In this document: positions 9,027 through 15,359 of the stretch, one piece after another
Layout: the number at the start of each line of letters is the position of its first letter
How positions within the stretch are numbered: the first letter of the stretch is position 1
Virus record (IMG/VR): IMGVR_UViG_3300003324_000976
Location: 1-20,088 of that record
DNA length: 20,088 nt
Strand: one strand, 5' to 3'
Source of the DNA: a virus
The notes under the pieces: model-generated
Database searches by the model: none
What the model saw: the letters and a program-made list of their open reading frames with translations, nothing else
Told to the model about the DNA's origin: nothing
Made by a program: the position numbers and the translations under genes

Positions 9027-10403
9027 ATGGACTCGACCAATACTCTGCCGCAGATTGAACCTGCGCAGAGCCACAAAGAGGCCACGGCCAATGAACTCTT
9101 CGCCGCTGCCTCGCCGGCGATGGCCTATGCCCGCAACGCCGACACCAGCGGCGGCCTCACGTGGGGCTACCTCGGCGCACGCTGGGGCGGCACGCTGGTC
9201 GCCAACGGCACGATCACACTCGGCGCCAGCACGACGACATACATCGTCGCGCACCGCACGACCGGCGCGGTCAGCGCGAGCGCCGCGACGACGAACTGGG
9301 ACGACATCGGCACCTACGCCAGGCTCTACAAGGTGTTCACCGGCGTCAGTACCGTGTCGAGCTACGAAGACCACCGCGCCGGCCCGAACGGATTGGTGCC
9401 ATCGTCGTCCGACGCGATTGCCGGTCACGAGGCGGCGACAGACCCGCACCCGCAATACCTCACGGCCGCGGAGGGCAATGCGGCCTATCAGCCGCTCGAT
9501 GCCGAGCTGAGCGCACTGGCCGGTCTGGCGAGCGCGGCCAACAAGATTCCTCGCTTCACCGGATCGGGCACGGCGGGTCTGCTGGACTTCAGCACCGACA
9601 CCGCCATGGCGGCCAACAGCGATACGGTCATCCCCAGCCAGAAAGCCATCCGGAGCTACATCGACAGCGTCGTCACCGGCGGTGCCGTCGACGCGATGAT
9701 CTTCAAGGGCGTGGTCGATTGCTCGGCCAACCCCAACTATCCGGCGGCCGATGCCGGCCATCTCTACAAGGTCAGCGTCGCCGGCAAGATCGGTGGAGGC
9801 TCCGGCCCCAACGTCGAGGCGGGCGACACGCTCTATTGCATCACCGACGGCACGGCTGCCGGCAATCACGCCACCGTCGGCGCGGCCTGGGTCATCGCGC
9901 AGGCCAATGTCGATGGTGCGGTGACCAGCGTGACGTCTTCCGTCACATCCGGCAGCGTCGCTGTTTTCTCCGGCACCTCGGGCAAGGTCGTGGCGGAGCG
10001 CACGCTGAGCCAACTGGCCGGCGATCTGCGGGCCGACCTCAAGCCGACCGACTGCATCCCCGTCGCATGCTCCGACGAAACCACGGCGCTGACGGCCGGC
10101 ACCGCCAAGGTGACGTTCCGCATGCCGTTCGCTTTCACCCTCACGGCGGTGCGTGCCAGCCTCACGACGTCGCAAACCAGCGGATCGATCTTCACCGTCG
10201 ACGTCAACGAAGCCGGCACGTCCATCCTCAGCACCAAGCTGACCATCGACAACACCGAGCGGACCAGCACCACCGCGGCAACCGCTGCCGTCATCACCGA
10301 TTCATCGCTGGCCGACGACGCCGAGATCAGCATCGACATCGACCAGGTCGGTGACGGAACCGCGAAGGGGCTGAAGGTCTATCTGATCGGGTATCGCACA
10401 TGA
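9027..10403 (+). CDS. Tail fibre / distal tail protein
   Basis: 458 aa, Ala/Ser/Thr/Gly-rich and beta-rich. It contains ATDPHPQYLT near residue 135, a motif common in phage tail fibres, and SDTVIPSQKAIRSYID near 205, another frequent fibre signature. The last 120 residues or so (from PVACSDETTALTAGTAKVTF to VYLIGYRT) form a beta-sandwich-like distal domain seen at the ends of other phage tail proteins, plausibly receptor-binding. The ATG at 9027 is preceded by a good ribosome site (AGGAAACAGCA), and there is a 9-bp gap after the tip protein gene. Its end overlaps the next gene by ATGA. Assignment as a fibre is firm; the receptor is unknown. I found no DGR variable-repeat match in it. Confidence 0.8.
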   Translation: MDSTNTLPQIEPAQSHKEATANELFAAASPAMAYARNADTSGGLTWGYLGARWGGTLVANGTITLGASTTTYIVAHRTTGAVSASAATTNWDDIGTYARLYKVFTGVSTVSSYEDHRAGPNGLVPSSSDAIAGHEAATDPHPQYLTAAEGNAAYQPLDAELSALAGLASAANKIPRFTGSGTAGLLDFSTDTAMAANSDTVIPSQKAIRSYIDSVVTGGAVDAMIFKGVVDCSANPNYPAADAGHLYKVSVAGKIGGGSGPNVEAGDTLYCITDGTAAGNHATVGAAWVIAQANVDGAVTSVTSSVTSGSVAVFSGTSGKVVAERTLSQLAGDLRADLKPTDCIPVACSDETTALTAGTAKVTFRMPFAFTLTAVRASLTTSQTSGSIFTVDVNEAGTSILSTKLTIDNTERTSTTAATAAVITDSSLADDAEISIDIDQVGDGTAKGLKVYLIGYRT

Positions 10404-11023
10404 GCTGCGCGTCGCGTGCGCGCCAGCGTGGCTTCTTGCTCAACCCTGCTCGATTTGGTGCAGGTGCGGCTGCTGGCGCCACCTGGGATGCGACCTACAA
10501 CACCACCGGACTGACATATTCCGAAGGGAACCTGCGGATCACGCCGAAGAACTCCATTCACCAGAACGCGCGCAGCAGTAGGGCGATCGTCGGCAAGGTT
10601 TACTTCGAGGTCTTGATCAACGCGCAAGGCATCAATGGCACGCCGACCATTGGCGTCGCTGCCGCCATGGGTGCCAACGCAGCAGTGGGCGAAGACTCGA
10701 CGAGCTGGGGCTACCGCGTCGCATCGGGCTTCGGGATCTACCGGCACAACGCGGTCACCGCCTCGGGGAAGGGCACGGTATCAGCGGGAGGTACGGTGAT
10801 GGTGGCCGTGGACATGCCGGGCGGGAAGATCTGGTTCGGCAAGAACGGCGCATGGAACGAAGGCAACCCGGCCGCTGGCACCGGGGCCCCCTACACCGAC
10901 CTGGCTGGCACGCTGTACGCCGCGACCGGCCTGGATAGCATCACAGGGGTCGCCGACGCCGCGGCGCGTTTCTCGTCGAGCTCATGGGTCTATTCGGCGC
11001 CGTCAGGATTTGGTCAGCTCTGA
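10400..11023 (+). CDS. SPRY-like distal tail protein
   Basis: 207 aa. After a short Arg/Ala-rich leader, the sequence TWDATYNTTGLTYSEGNLRI, then GKVYFEVLI, GYRVASGFGIYRHNA and VAVDMPGGKIWFGKNGAW follows the strand order of SPRY/B30.2-like domains (YFEV - GYR...G - VD...G.IWF.KNG). Such domains occur at the ends of some phage tail operons and are presumed to bind surface ligands. It is translationally coupled to the upstream fibre gene (ATGA) and lies just before the lysis cassette, so it is most likely a virion adhesin or fibre accessory. The fold call is by motif pattern only. Confidence 0.7.
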   Translation: MSCASRARQRGFLLNPARFGAGAAAGATWDATYNTTGLTYSEGNLRITPKNSIHQNARSSRAIVGKVYFEVLINAQGINGTPTIGVAAAMGANAAVGEDSTSWGYRVASGFGIYRHNAVTASGKGTVSAGGTVMVAVDMPGGKIWFGKNGAWNEGNPAAGTGAPYTDLAGTLYAATGLDSITGVADAAARFSSSSWVYSAPSGFGQL

Positions 11024-11034
11024 CATTGACGCAT

Positions 11035-11442
11035 ATGCCCCACTCGCCGCAACCACCCCTCGACATCGTGTCCATCGCCATCGCTGCAGCCACGGCCATG
11101 CTCAGCGCCGGCGCCGGCACCGTGGTTGGCACCTACTCGGTGATCCTGGTCTGTGCTCTGGGCGGCGCGGCCTGGTCGGCCGGCAACCAGGAGCCGTTCG
11201 AGCAGCACCGTCGCGCGCGCACGCTGCTGCACATCCTGCTGCGCGTTGGGCTGGCGCTGGTGGTCACCGTGCCCATCGCCGAGATGGCCAGCAGTGCGTG
11301 GCCGCAGCTGCAGGTGCGCTGGCTGTTCGGGCCCGTGGCCATGTTGGTCGCCGGGCAGCCGCCGTGGGCTGCAGGGCTGCTGCGCGGGCTGGCGGCGCGG
11401 ATCGGCATCCAGCCGCAGCCGCCGAAGGAGGACCGCCCGTGA
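11035..11442 (+). CDS. Small membrane protein, holin candidate 1
   Basis: 135 aa from ATG 11035; an upstream in-frame ATG (10984) would overlap the SPRY gene and add 17 unlikely residues. There are three hydrophobic segments: about residues 10-45 (IVSIAIAAATAMLSAGAG onwards), 67-88 (LLHILLRVGLALVVTV) and 98-115. The C-terminal tail is charged and proline-rich. Small size, three predicted helices and position immediately before the endolysin suggest a class I-type or GTA-type holin, which would permeabilise the inner membrane at lysis. It could instead be an anti-holin or membrane accessory to the next protein. No specific family is recognised with certainty. Confidence 0.6.
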   Translation: MPHSPQPPLDIVSIAIAAATAMLSAGAGTVVGTYSVILVCALGGAAWSAGNQEPFEQHRRARTLLHILLRVGLALVVTVPIAEMASSAWPQLQVRWLFGPVAMLVAGQPPWAAGLLRGLAARIGIQPQPPKEDRP

Positions 11443-11798
11443 GACCGATGATCGACATGCAGGGCCTGCCAGAGCCATGGTTGTGGGCGCTGACCGGCAT
11501 CAACATGGTCGCGTGCGCCGCCGTCATGTGGGCCTGCGCCTGCAGGCTCTCGGTGACGTCGCGCGGCACGACCAAGCCGCAGTTCATCAACTGCTACTCG
11601 CTGGTCTTCGCGGCTGCATTCGCCAGCGGCCTCAGTCGATGGCTATGGGGCGAGTGGCCCGGGCCTGGGCAGATCGCGTTCGCTTTGGCCGTCCTGTACG
11701 TCATTGGCACCGGCATGCGCGAATGGCGACGCGGGCCGCCGGACTACGCCAGGTCCGCCCCGGGCGATTTCGACGCCACGCCGCACCACCATCACTGA
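11439..11798 (+). CDS. Small membrane protein, holin candidate 2
   Basis: 119 aa from GTG 11439, chosen because AAGGAGG sits 8 nt upstream and the GTGA overlaps the previous stop; ATG 11448 is the alternative. Three hydrophobic segments are visible: residues about 10-32 (WLWALTGINMVACAAVMWAC), 48-66 (NCYSLVFAAAFASGLSRW) and 73-92 (QIAFALAVLYVIGTG). The C-terminus ends naturally in four histidines. Together with the preceding gene it forms a tandem of two small membrane proteins ahead of the endolysin, as in phages with holin/antiholin pairs. Which is the pore former cannot be told from sequence. Confidence 0.6.
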   Translation: MRPMIDMQGLPEPWLWALTGINMVACAAVMWACACRLSVTSRGTTKPQFINCYSLVFAAAFASGLSRWLWGEWPGPGQIAFALAVLYVIGTGMREWRRGPPDYARSAPGDFDATPHHHH

Positions 11799-11809
11799 GG
11801 GGGTCGATC

Positions 11810-12367
11810 ATGGACATCACCGCACCCCAGCTCGCGTTGGCCTGCGATTGCGCCTTGCCGCGCGCCGAGAACTGGCTGGCAACCATCAATGCCGCGATGC
11901 GGCTGTACCTGATCGACTCGCCGCGGCGCCAGGCGGCGTTTTTGGCGCAGGTCGCGCACGAGTCCGGCCGGCTGCGCTACACGCGCGAGATCTGGGGCCC
12001 CACGGAGGCGCAGCTGCGCTACGAGGGTCGGGCCGACCTGGGCAACACGCAGCCCGGCGACGGGTATCGCTACCTCGGCCGAGGCCTTGTCCAGATCACC
12101 GGCCGCGCGAACTACACAGCCGCGCGCGACGGCCTGCGCTTGGTCGAGCCGGCGACGCCGGATTTCGTCAGTCGGCCCGATCTGCTCGAGGCGCCGCGAT
12201 GGGCCGCGCTCAGCGCCGCGTGGTACTGGTCGAGCCGCGGACTCAATGCGCTGGCGGACGCCGGCGCTTTCGAGCGGATCACGAGGCGCATCAACGGCGG
12301 CACGAACGGCCTGGCCGAACGCGAGACGCTGTGGGCCGGCGCCAAGGGCGCGCTGGGGTTGGCGTGA
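11810..12367 (+). CDS. Endolysin, glycoside hydrolase family 19
   Basis: 185 aa. It matches the GH19 (chitinase-class I/lysozyme-like) endolysin fold common in phages of Gram-negative bacteria: AAFLAQVAHESGRLRYTREIW with E51 as the likely general acid, the YLGRGLVQITGRANY loop (residues 88-102), and INGGTNG near 161. It would cleave the beta-1,4 glycan strands of peptidoglycan. There is no signal peptide or SAR helix, so release should need a holin, consistent with the two membrane proteins upstream. A GAGGGGG ribosome site precedes ATG 11810. The stop overlaps the spanin start (TGATG). Confidence 0.92.
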   Translation: MDITAPQLALACDCALPRAENWLATINAAMRLYLIDSPRRQAAFLAQVAHESGRLRYTREIWGPTEAQLRYEGRADLGNTQPGDGYRYLGRGLVQITGRANYTAARDGLRLVEPATPDFVSRPDLLEAPRWAALSAAWYWSSRGLNALADAGAFERITRRINGGTNGLAERETLWAGAKGALGLA

Positions 12368-12897
12368 TGCTGCCGCTGGTCATGCCGCGGGCGTCGGCCA
12401 TCGTGGCCGGAATCGTCATCGTCGCAGCATCGGCCACGGCGGTGGTGCAGACGGCGCGGCTCGTGTCGACCAAGGCCGCGCTGGCCGAAGAGCGCCTCGG
12501 CCGGGCCAAGGACAGCGCCAGCGCGGCGCAGGTTGCGGCATCCGCCGAGGCTGCAGCACGGGCCGAGGAACAGCGGCGCGCCGCCGCGCAACGGGAGATC
12601 ATCGATGCCGCCGAGAAGGATGCCGCGCGTGCGCGCGCTGATGCCGATGCTGCCGCTGGTGCTGCTCGCGGGCTGCGCGACGCCGCCGCAGCCGCTGCCG
12701 CCCGTTGTGGTGCTGCCGCCGGCCATCCAACCGCTGCCGCAAGCGGCCCGCCAGCCGCCGACCCCATCCTGGTGCTCGCCGACCTGCTTGGGCGCCTGGA
12801 GGCGCGAGGTCGAGAGCTGGCAGAGCTTGCTGATCGACGCGGCGCCGCCGGGCGCGCCTGCGAGCGCTCCTACGATGCGTTGACAGCCCTGGAGTAG
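12367..12897 (+). CDS. Rz: Rz-like inner-membrane spanin
   Basis: 176 aa. One N-terminal membrane helix (about residues 8-26, SAIVAGIVIVAASATAVV) is followed by a long Ala/Arg/Glu/Lys-rich periplasmic coiled coil, the architecture of i-spanins. The C-terminus has RACERSYDAL, with a cysteine as seen in many DUF2514/Rz proteins. It lies directly after the endolysin and contains an entire lipoprotein gene in another frame (Rz1), which is near-diagnostic for two-component spanins. The pair would fuse inner and outer membranes in the last step of lysis. ATG 12367 was chosen by the TGATG overlap; GTG 12364 is an alternative. Confidence 0.85.
   Translation: MLPLVMPRASAIVAGIVIVAASATAVVQTARLVSTKAALAEERLGRAKDSASAAQVAASAEAAARAEEQRRAAAQREIIDAAEKDAARARADADAAAGAARGLRDAAAAAAARCGAAAGHPTAAASGPPAADPILVLADLLGRLEARGRELAELADRRGAAGRACERSYDALTALE
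12605..12883 (+). CDS. Rz1: Rz1-like outer-membrane lipoprotein spanin, nested in Rz
   Basis: 92 aa, read entirely within Rz in a different frame. It has a charged N-terminus and a hydrophobic stretch with the lipobox LLAGC (acylated Cys predicted at residue 24). A proline-rich mature part follows (PPQPLPPVVVLPPAIQPLPQ), the classical Rz1 composition. The start at ATG 12605 is preferred because GGGAG sits about 8 nt upstream; ATG 12620 would also give a complete signal. The mature protein is about 69 residues. It is expected to form the o-spanin partner of Rz across the periplasm. Confidence 0.82.
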   Translation: MPPRRMPRVRALMPMLPLVLLAGCATPPQPLPPVVVLPPAIQPLPQAARQPPTPSWCSPTCLGAWRREVESWQSLLIDAAPPGAPASAPTMR

Positions 12898-12899
12898 CG

Positions 12900-13175
12900 G
12901 TGCCGTCCTGGCACGCCGAAATCGCGCTGCTGCAACTGTGCCTGCGTCGGTATCCCACCGACGACGCGCAGTCCGCATTCGCGGCGCGCGCGCCCTACGA
13001 CGGCATTGCCACCGCGACGATCAGGGACGGCGAGGCGTGGCTGTCCGGCATGCTGGTGGCCGGCACGCCGCTGACGCGCGAGGACCGGCGGCAGATCGCC
13101 ACGCTGATGCGCCAGCATGGCGCCGTGGTGCTGCATGCGGACCGGCACGGCCGGCTGGTGCAGTGGGCCGAATGA
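12900..13175 (+). CDS. Hypothetical phage protein after spanins
   Basis: 91 aa from GTG 12900, which follows the Rz stop by two bases; GGAG just upstream can serve as its ribosome site. The protein is soluble with no signal or membrane segment. A central IATATIRDGEAWLSGMLV and a helical REDRRQIATLMRQHGAVVLHADRHGRLVQW are visible. I do not recognise a named family. It is the last plus-strand gene of the late operon and runs convergently into the 56-aa minus-strand gene six bases away. Confidence 0.65.
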   Translation: MPSWHAEIALLQLCLRRYPTDDAQSAFAARAPYDGIATATIRDGEAWLSGMLVAGTPLTREDRRQIATLMRQHGAVVLHADRHGRLVQWAE

Positions 13176-13192
13176 GCCAGGTCATTCTGGCT
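13175..13192. terminator. Weak candidate bidirectional terminator between convergent genes
   Basis: A hairpin with a 6-bp stem (AGCCAG / CTGGCT) and 6-nt loop is followed by only two or three T on the + strand. It spans the 6-bp gap between the last late gene and the convergent minus-strand gene. The position is right for a terminator, but the stem is short and the U-tract poor. Confidence 0.3.
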
Positions 13193-13352
13193 TTCGTGCG
13201 CGGTCGATGGCGCGCTCCAGCCAGCCCCTGCCGAGTCGCTGGAGCTTGGCCCAGCGTGCGTCGTCGAGGCGCACAGAGCGCACCGGGGTCTGGCGGCGCT
13301 GCTCGGGCGGCAGCGGTGGCCGACCCAGTTTCTTGGCGGGGGCCGTCGTCAC
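13182..13352 (-). CDS. Small basic protein, possible DNA-binding (56 aa, GTG start)
   Basis: 56 aa, starting at GTG 13352, which overlaps the stop of the upstream 97-aa gene (GTGA). The sequence begins MTTAPAKKLGRPPLPPEQRR, a basic KKxGRPPLPxExR leader often found at the head of small ribbon-helix-helix-like phage regulators. A short helical part LDDARWAKLQRLGRGWLERAI follows. Coupling to a clear upstream gene, G/C-rich third positions and a sensible composition support it as real despite its size. DNA binding is inference from the leader only. Confidence 0.6.
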   Translation of the reverse strand: MTTAPAKKLGRPPLPPEQRRQTPVRSVRLDDARWAKLQRLGRGWLERAIDRARKPE

Positions 13353-13642
13353 TTCAGCACCTCGATCTTGTCGTCAAAGTGACTCGGGATGTACACGTCG
13401 CGGTGACGCCCGATCCAGTCCGGCAGGTGGGCGCCGTTGTCCAGGTCGACCATGATGCGGTGACGCCCGTCGGGCGCCGGCCCGGAGTGCACGACGACAC
13501 CCGTGACAACAACACCGGGGCGGGCCGGGTGATTCCCAAACGCCTTGCTGCGGGCCTCGTCTCTCGGCGCGGTGGTGATCTTGACCCGGTCGCCTTTCTC
13601 GATCTTTGCCGTGGTCGGGATGAAGGTGGCGGCTTCGGTCAT
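13349..13642 (-). CDS. Hypothetical SH3/KOW-like phage protein
   Basis: 97 aa from ATG 13642. The start was set by the strong ribosome site GGAGAGAGAA immediately upstream; the longer open frame to 13900 would run through the operator-like repeats. The sequence KIEKGDRVKIT...RPGVVVTGVVVHSG...HRIMVDLDNGAHLPDWIG looks like a small beta-barrel. A G-D-x-V-K-I turn like this is common to KOW and SH3-like domains. The function is unknown. It is the first gene of a two-gene minus-strand unit (with the 56-aa protein) under an inverted-repeat-rich upstream region, so it is probably a regulated lysogenic or early gene. Confidence 0.7.
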   Translation of the reverse strand: MTEAATFIPTTAKIEKGDRVKITTAPRDEARSKAFGNHPARPGVVVTGVVVHSGPAPDGRHRIMVDLDNGAHLPDWIGRHRDVYIPSHFDDKIEVLK

Positions 13643-13682
13643 TTCTCTCTCTCCAGTTGGCTCGGCAGCACTGCGCTTTCGA

Positions 13683-13740
13683 TGTAATGACTGTATTACA
13701 CGAAATGCAGTCTCGCAAGGACTTTCGTGTAACACGAGAA
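13683..13740. promoter_or_regulatory. Inverted-repeat operator/promoter region
   Basis: An AT-richer stretch holds overlapping palindromes: TGTAAT/ATTACA (13683-13688 and 13695-13700), TTACACGAAA/TTTCGTGTAA (13696-13705 and 13723-13732, 10-bp perfect arms, 17-bp spacer), and TCGTGTAACACGA (13725-13737). The half-site ACACGA thus recurs three times. It lies about 40-100 bp upstream of the 97-aa gene (-) and just ahead of a possible divergent ORF (+). This is the usual geometry of a repressor-controlled promoter. No repressor gene is visible in the window and I cannot place -35/-10 boxes with confidence. Confidence 0.6.
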
Positions 13741-13751
13741 ATGCGAGCAAG

Positions 13752-13961
13752 ATGACTGCCGTCAGGTGGCGCCCCTGCGGCGCCTGCCGGACGCGCGAGC
13801 ACTGCGCCACCATGGCGCTCGCCGGCACTCCAGCGGCCGAGTGCGAGGCGGCTCGCGCGGCAAGCGATCCGCCGCGCCAGATCCGCAGAGGCGCCGCCAC
13901 CGATCGGAGTAAGGGAGACCGCGGCGCGGCACTGGCGCGCGCTTGGCGTCGGACCGAATGA
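13752..13961 (+). CDS. Possible small Cys-containing protein
   Basis: 69 aa. The first 45 codons have a strong G/C bias at third positions, as in real genes here, and encode WRPCGACRTREHC...CEAARAAS, a C-x2-C-x5-C pattern that could bind metal. The remainder is Arg/Ala-rich and less convincing, and no good ribosome site precedes ATG 13752. It would be divergent from the 97-aa gene across the operator-like repeats. A second weak frame (13958-14134) overlaps its stop by ATGA but runs into the tRNA-derived sequence, so I do not call it. Confidence 0.35.
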   Translation: MTAVRWRPCGACRTREHCATMALAGTPAAECEAARAASDPPRQIRRGAATDRSKGDRGAALARAWRRTE

Positions 13962-14115
13962 CCTGGCCTTGCGCTGGGGTGCGATCGAACTGCACGCCGG
14001 ACCGGCTGGCGGTGATGGGGAACTTTTTGCCCAAACTGACGCGAATCTGGTCGTTTGGTGCGGTTGGCGCGGATGGCGCTCAGAGGCGCGGCATCCGCGC
14101 GGGGTGTGCGCCATT
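13962..14115. other. Non-coding or weakly coding stretch before the att site
   Basis: Together with 13643-13751 and 14163-14226 this makes up most of a 584-bp interval without a confident gene. Short frames on both strands look like shadows. In 14163-14226 an imperfect palindrome (14183-14196, CGGCGATATTGCCG) lies between the att core and the integrase stop. It could be part of attP or a weak transcription end, with nothing more to support either. Confidence 0.4.
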
Positions 14116-14162
14116 GGATTGCAAATCCGTCTAGTCCGGTTCGACTCCGGATCGCGCCTCCA
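14116..14162 (+). other. Putative attP core: 3' part of tRNA-Cys (GCA)
   Basis: These 47 bases reproduce tRNA-Cys from the anticodon stem-loop to CCA: GGATTGCAAATCC with anticodon GCA, the T arm TCCGG-TTCGACT-CCGGA, the acceptor 3' strand TCGCGCC, discriminator T and encoded CCA. The 5' acceptor, D arm and lower anticodon stem are absent: bases just upstream do not pair. A tRNA 3' fragment beside the 3' end of a tyrosine integrase gene is the classic att core, restoring the host tRNA gene on integration. It lies 64 bp from the integrase stop. Confidence 0.78.
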
Positions 14163-14226
14163 CCTTATAAATTAACGGCTTGCGGCGATATTGCCGGCTG
14201 TCACGCGAAATGCGGATGGGGAATTT

Positions 14227-15183
14227 CTAGGCCAACTTCCTGCCGATCTTCCCCAAGGCGTCGGCCAGGCGCGCGGTCGCATAGTGGGCATACCGCTTTG
14301 TCGTCTGCGCGCTCTTGTGACCCAGGACGGCGCCCACGGTGCCCAAGTCCTCGCCGGCGCTGACCATCTCCGACGCCGCAGTGTGGCGCAGGTCGTGCAG
14401 CCGCACATGGCTCATGGCGCACGCCTTTCTGGCCAGCGGCCAGTAGTAGTCGATTTCGCTGCGCCGCGGCATCGCCACTCTCGACGCGGCCGCGATCATG
14501 CGGTTGATCGGGATGATTCGTGGCGTTTGGTTCTTGCTGTCACGCAGCACGAATGCGCCGCCTATGCGCTCGGCGCGCTGGATCTCGCTAACGCGCATGC
14601 CAGACCAGTAGGCGATGCGGATCAGGGCTCGCACGCCGCGATGGCGGCACGCTCGAGCCAGGCGCACCATCTGGGCCCGGGTCACGGTCACGTCACGCGC
14701 ATTGCTCACCGGCGGCGCAGACACGCGCGCTCCGGGGTCCGACTCGGCGAGCCCGTGCTTCTTCCAGGCCCAGCGGCAGGCGGCACGCAGGTACGCGATT
14801 CGGTTCTTTACGGTGGCCGGCTTCAGCGCGCCGTGCTGATCCTCCGCATATGCGTCGCAGACAGCGTGCAGCTCGTCGACGAATCGGCCGGCGTACCAGT
14901 CGTACATCGCGCCGAGCTCGCGCTCGATGTTCGTCCCGCTCTTCAGGTTCGGGACGCGCTCCTTCAGGTAACGAGCGACAGCTTCGTCAATGTGGTGCCG
15001 AGGCTTGGCGACGCCGGTCGCGATCGCGTACAGGGCCGCGCTTTCTTTGCGGTCGAACGCGTCGGCTTGGGTGCGCGTGAAGCCTTCGGGAAGGAGTTGG
15101 CGGCGACGGACGCGAGTACCTTCGATGCGCCGGTCGAAGTCGAACATCCATCGGCCGGAGGCCTTGTCTTTGTAGATCGGCAT
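14227..15183 (-). CDS. int: Tyrosine integrase
   Basis: 318 aa. The N-terminus MPIYKDKASGRWMFDFDRRI is the three-stranded arm-binding type. A SAM-like core-binding region spans about residues 62-145, and the C-terminus is the tyrosine recombinase domain. Catalytic residues are all visible: R197 (SGMRVSEI), K217, H263 and R266 (HDLRHTAAS), H289 (LGHKSAQTT) and nucleophile Y298 (KRYAHYAT). It should catalyse integration and excision at the tRNA-Cys-derived att site immediately downstream. ATG 15183 lies inside the 3' part of the excisionase-like frame. It is the last gene of the minus-strand operon, so it is probably transcribed with the DGR. Confidence 0.95.
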   Translation of the reverse strand: MPIYKDKASGRWMFDFDRRIEGTRVRRRQLLPEGFTRTQADAFDRKESAALYAIATGVAKPRHHIDEAVARYLKERVPNLKSGTNIERELGAMYDWYAGRFVDELHAVCDAYAEDQHGALKPATVKNRIAYLRAACRWAWKKHGLAESDPGARVSAPPVSNARDVTVTRAQMVRLARACRHRGVRALIRIAYWSGMRVSEIQRAERIGGAFVLRDSKNQTPRIIPINRMIAAASRVAMPRRSEIDYYWPLARKACAMSHVRLHDLRHTAASEMVSAGEDLGTVGAVLGHKSAQTTKRYAHYATARLADALGKIGRKLA

Positions 15184-15359
15184 GCTGCTTTGTAGGCGTC
15201 GATGTCGGCCTGTTCAAAGCGCACCGCTCTGTGGCCGACACCCATGCGGTAGCACGCCAGCAGTCCGGCGTCGGCCAGATCGTAGACGGCTCTGGCGCTG
15301 AGCCCGAGTTGGGATGCTGTTTCGGCGGCCGTCAGCATCAAGGACGCCCCGTCAGCCAT
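14964..15359 (-). CDS. HTH excisionase-like protein overlapping int
   Basis: 131 aa if read to its own stop. Residues 8-58 (LTAAETASQLGLSARAVYDLADAGLLACYRMGVGHRAVRF) form an AlpA/MerR-type winged helix-turn-helix (HTH_17) typical of excisionases or directionality factors. The last 73 codons overlap the integrase start in another frame and are Ser/Thr/Arg/Lys-rich, with no recognisable fold, so the functional part is probably the first 60 residues or so. ATG 15359 lies 8 nt inside the end of the RT gene, implying translational coupling. By context it would control integrase direction. The long overlap could reflect a lost stop, or a frameshift joining HTH and integrase; I see no proof of either. 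Confidence 0.72.
   Translation of the reverse strand: MADGASLMLTAAETASQLGLSARAVYDLADAGLLACYRMGVGHRAVRFEQADIDAYKAACRSTKTRPPADGCSTSTGASKVLASVAANSFPKASRAPKPTRSTAKKARPCTRSRPASPSLGTTLTKLSLVT

Noticed and set aside
9027-11023. Tail fibre and SPRY genes as DGR targets
   Set aside because: Neither contains the invariant TR/VR end or any stretch matching the TR; only 17096-18011 carries VRs.
11787-11798. Four-histidine end of the second membrane protein as an artificial tag
   Set aside because: Only four His, in a native context with a normal stop and the next gene's ribosome site. There is no other vector-like sequence.
13762-14114. Minus-strand ORFs upstream of the operator-like repeats
   Set aside because: Arg/Pro-rich shadow-like composition, no ribosome site and no domain; they would also cross the att core region.
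14049-14162. A complete tRNA-Cys gene
   Set aside because: GGCGCGG-like sequence exists upstream, but the distance is too long and no D arm or lower anticodon stem can be formed. Only the 3' part is present, as expected of an att core.
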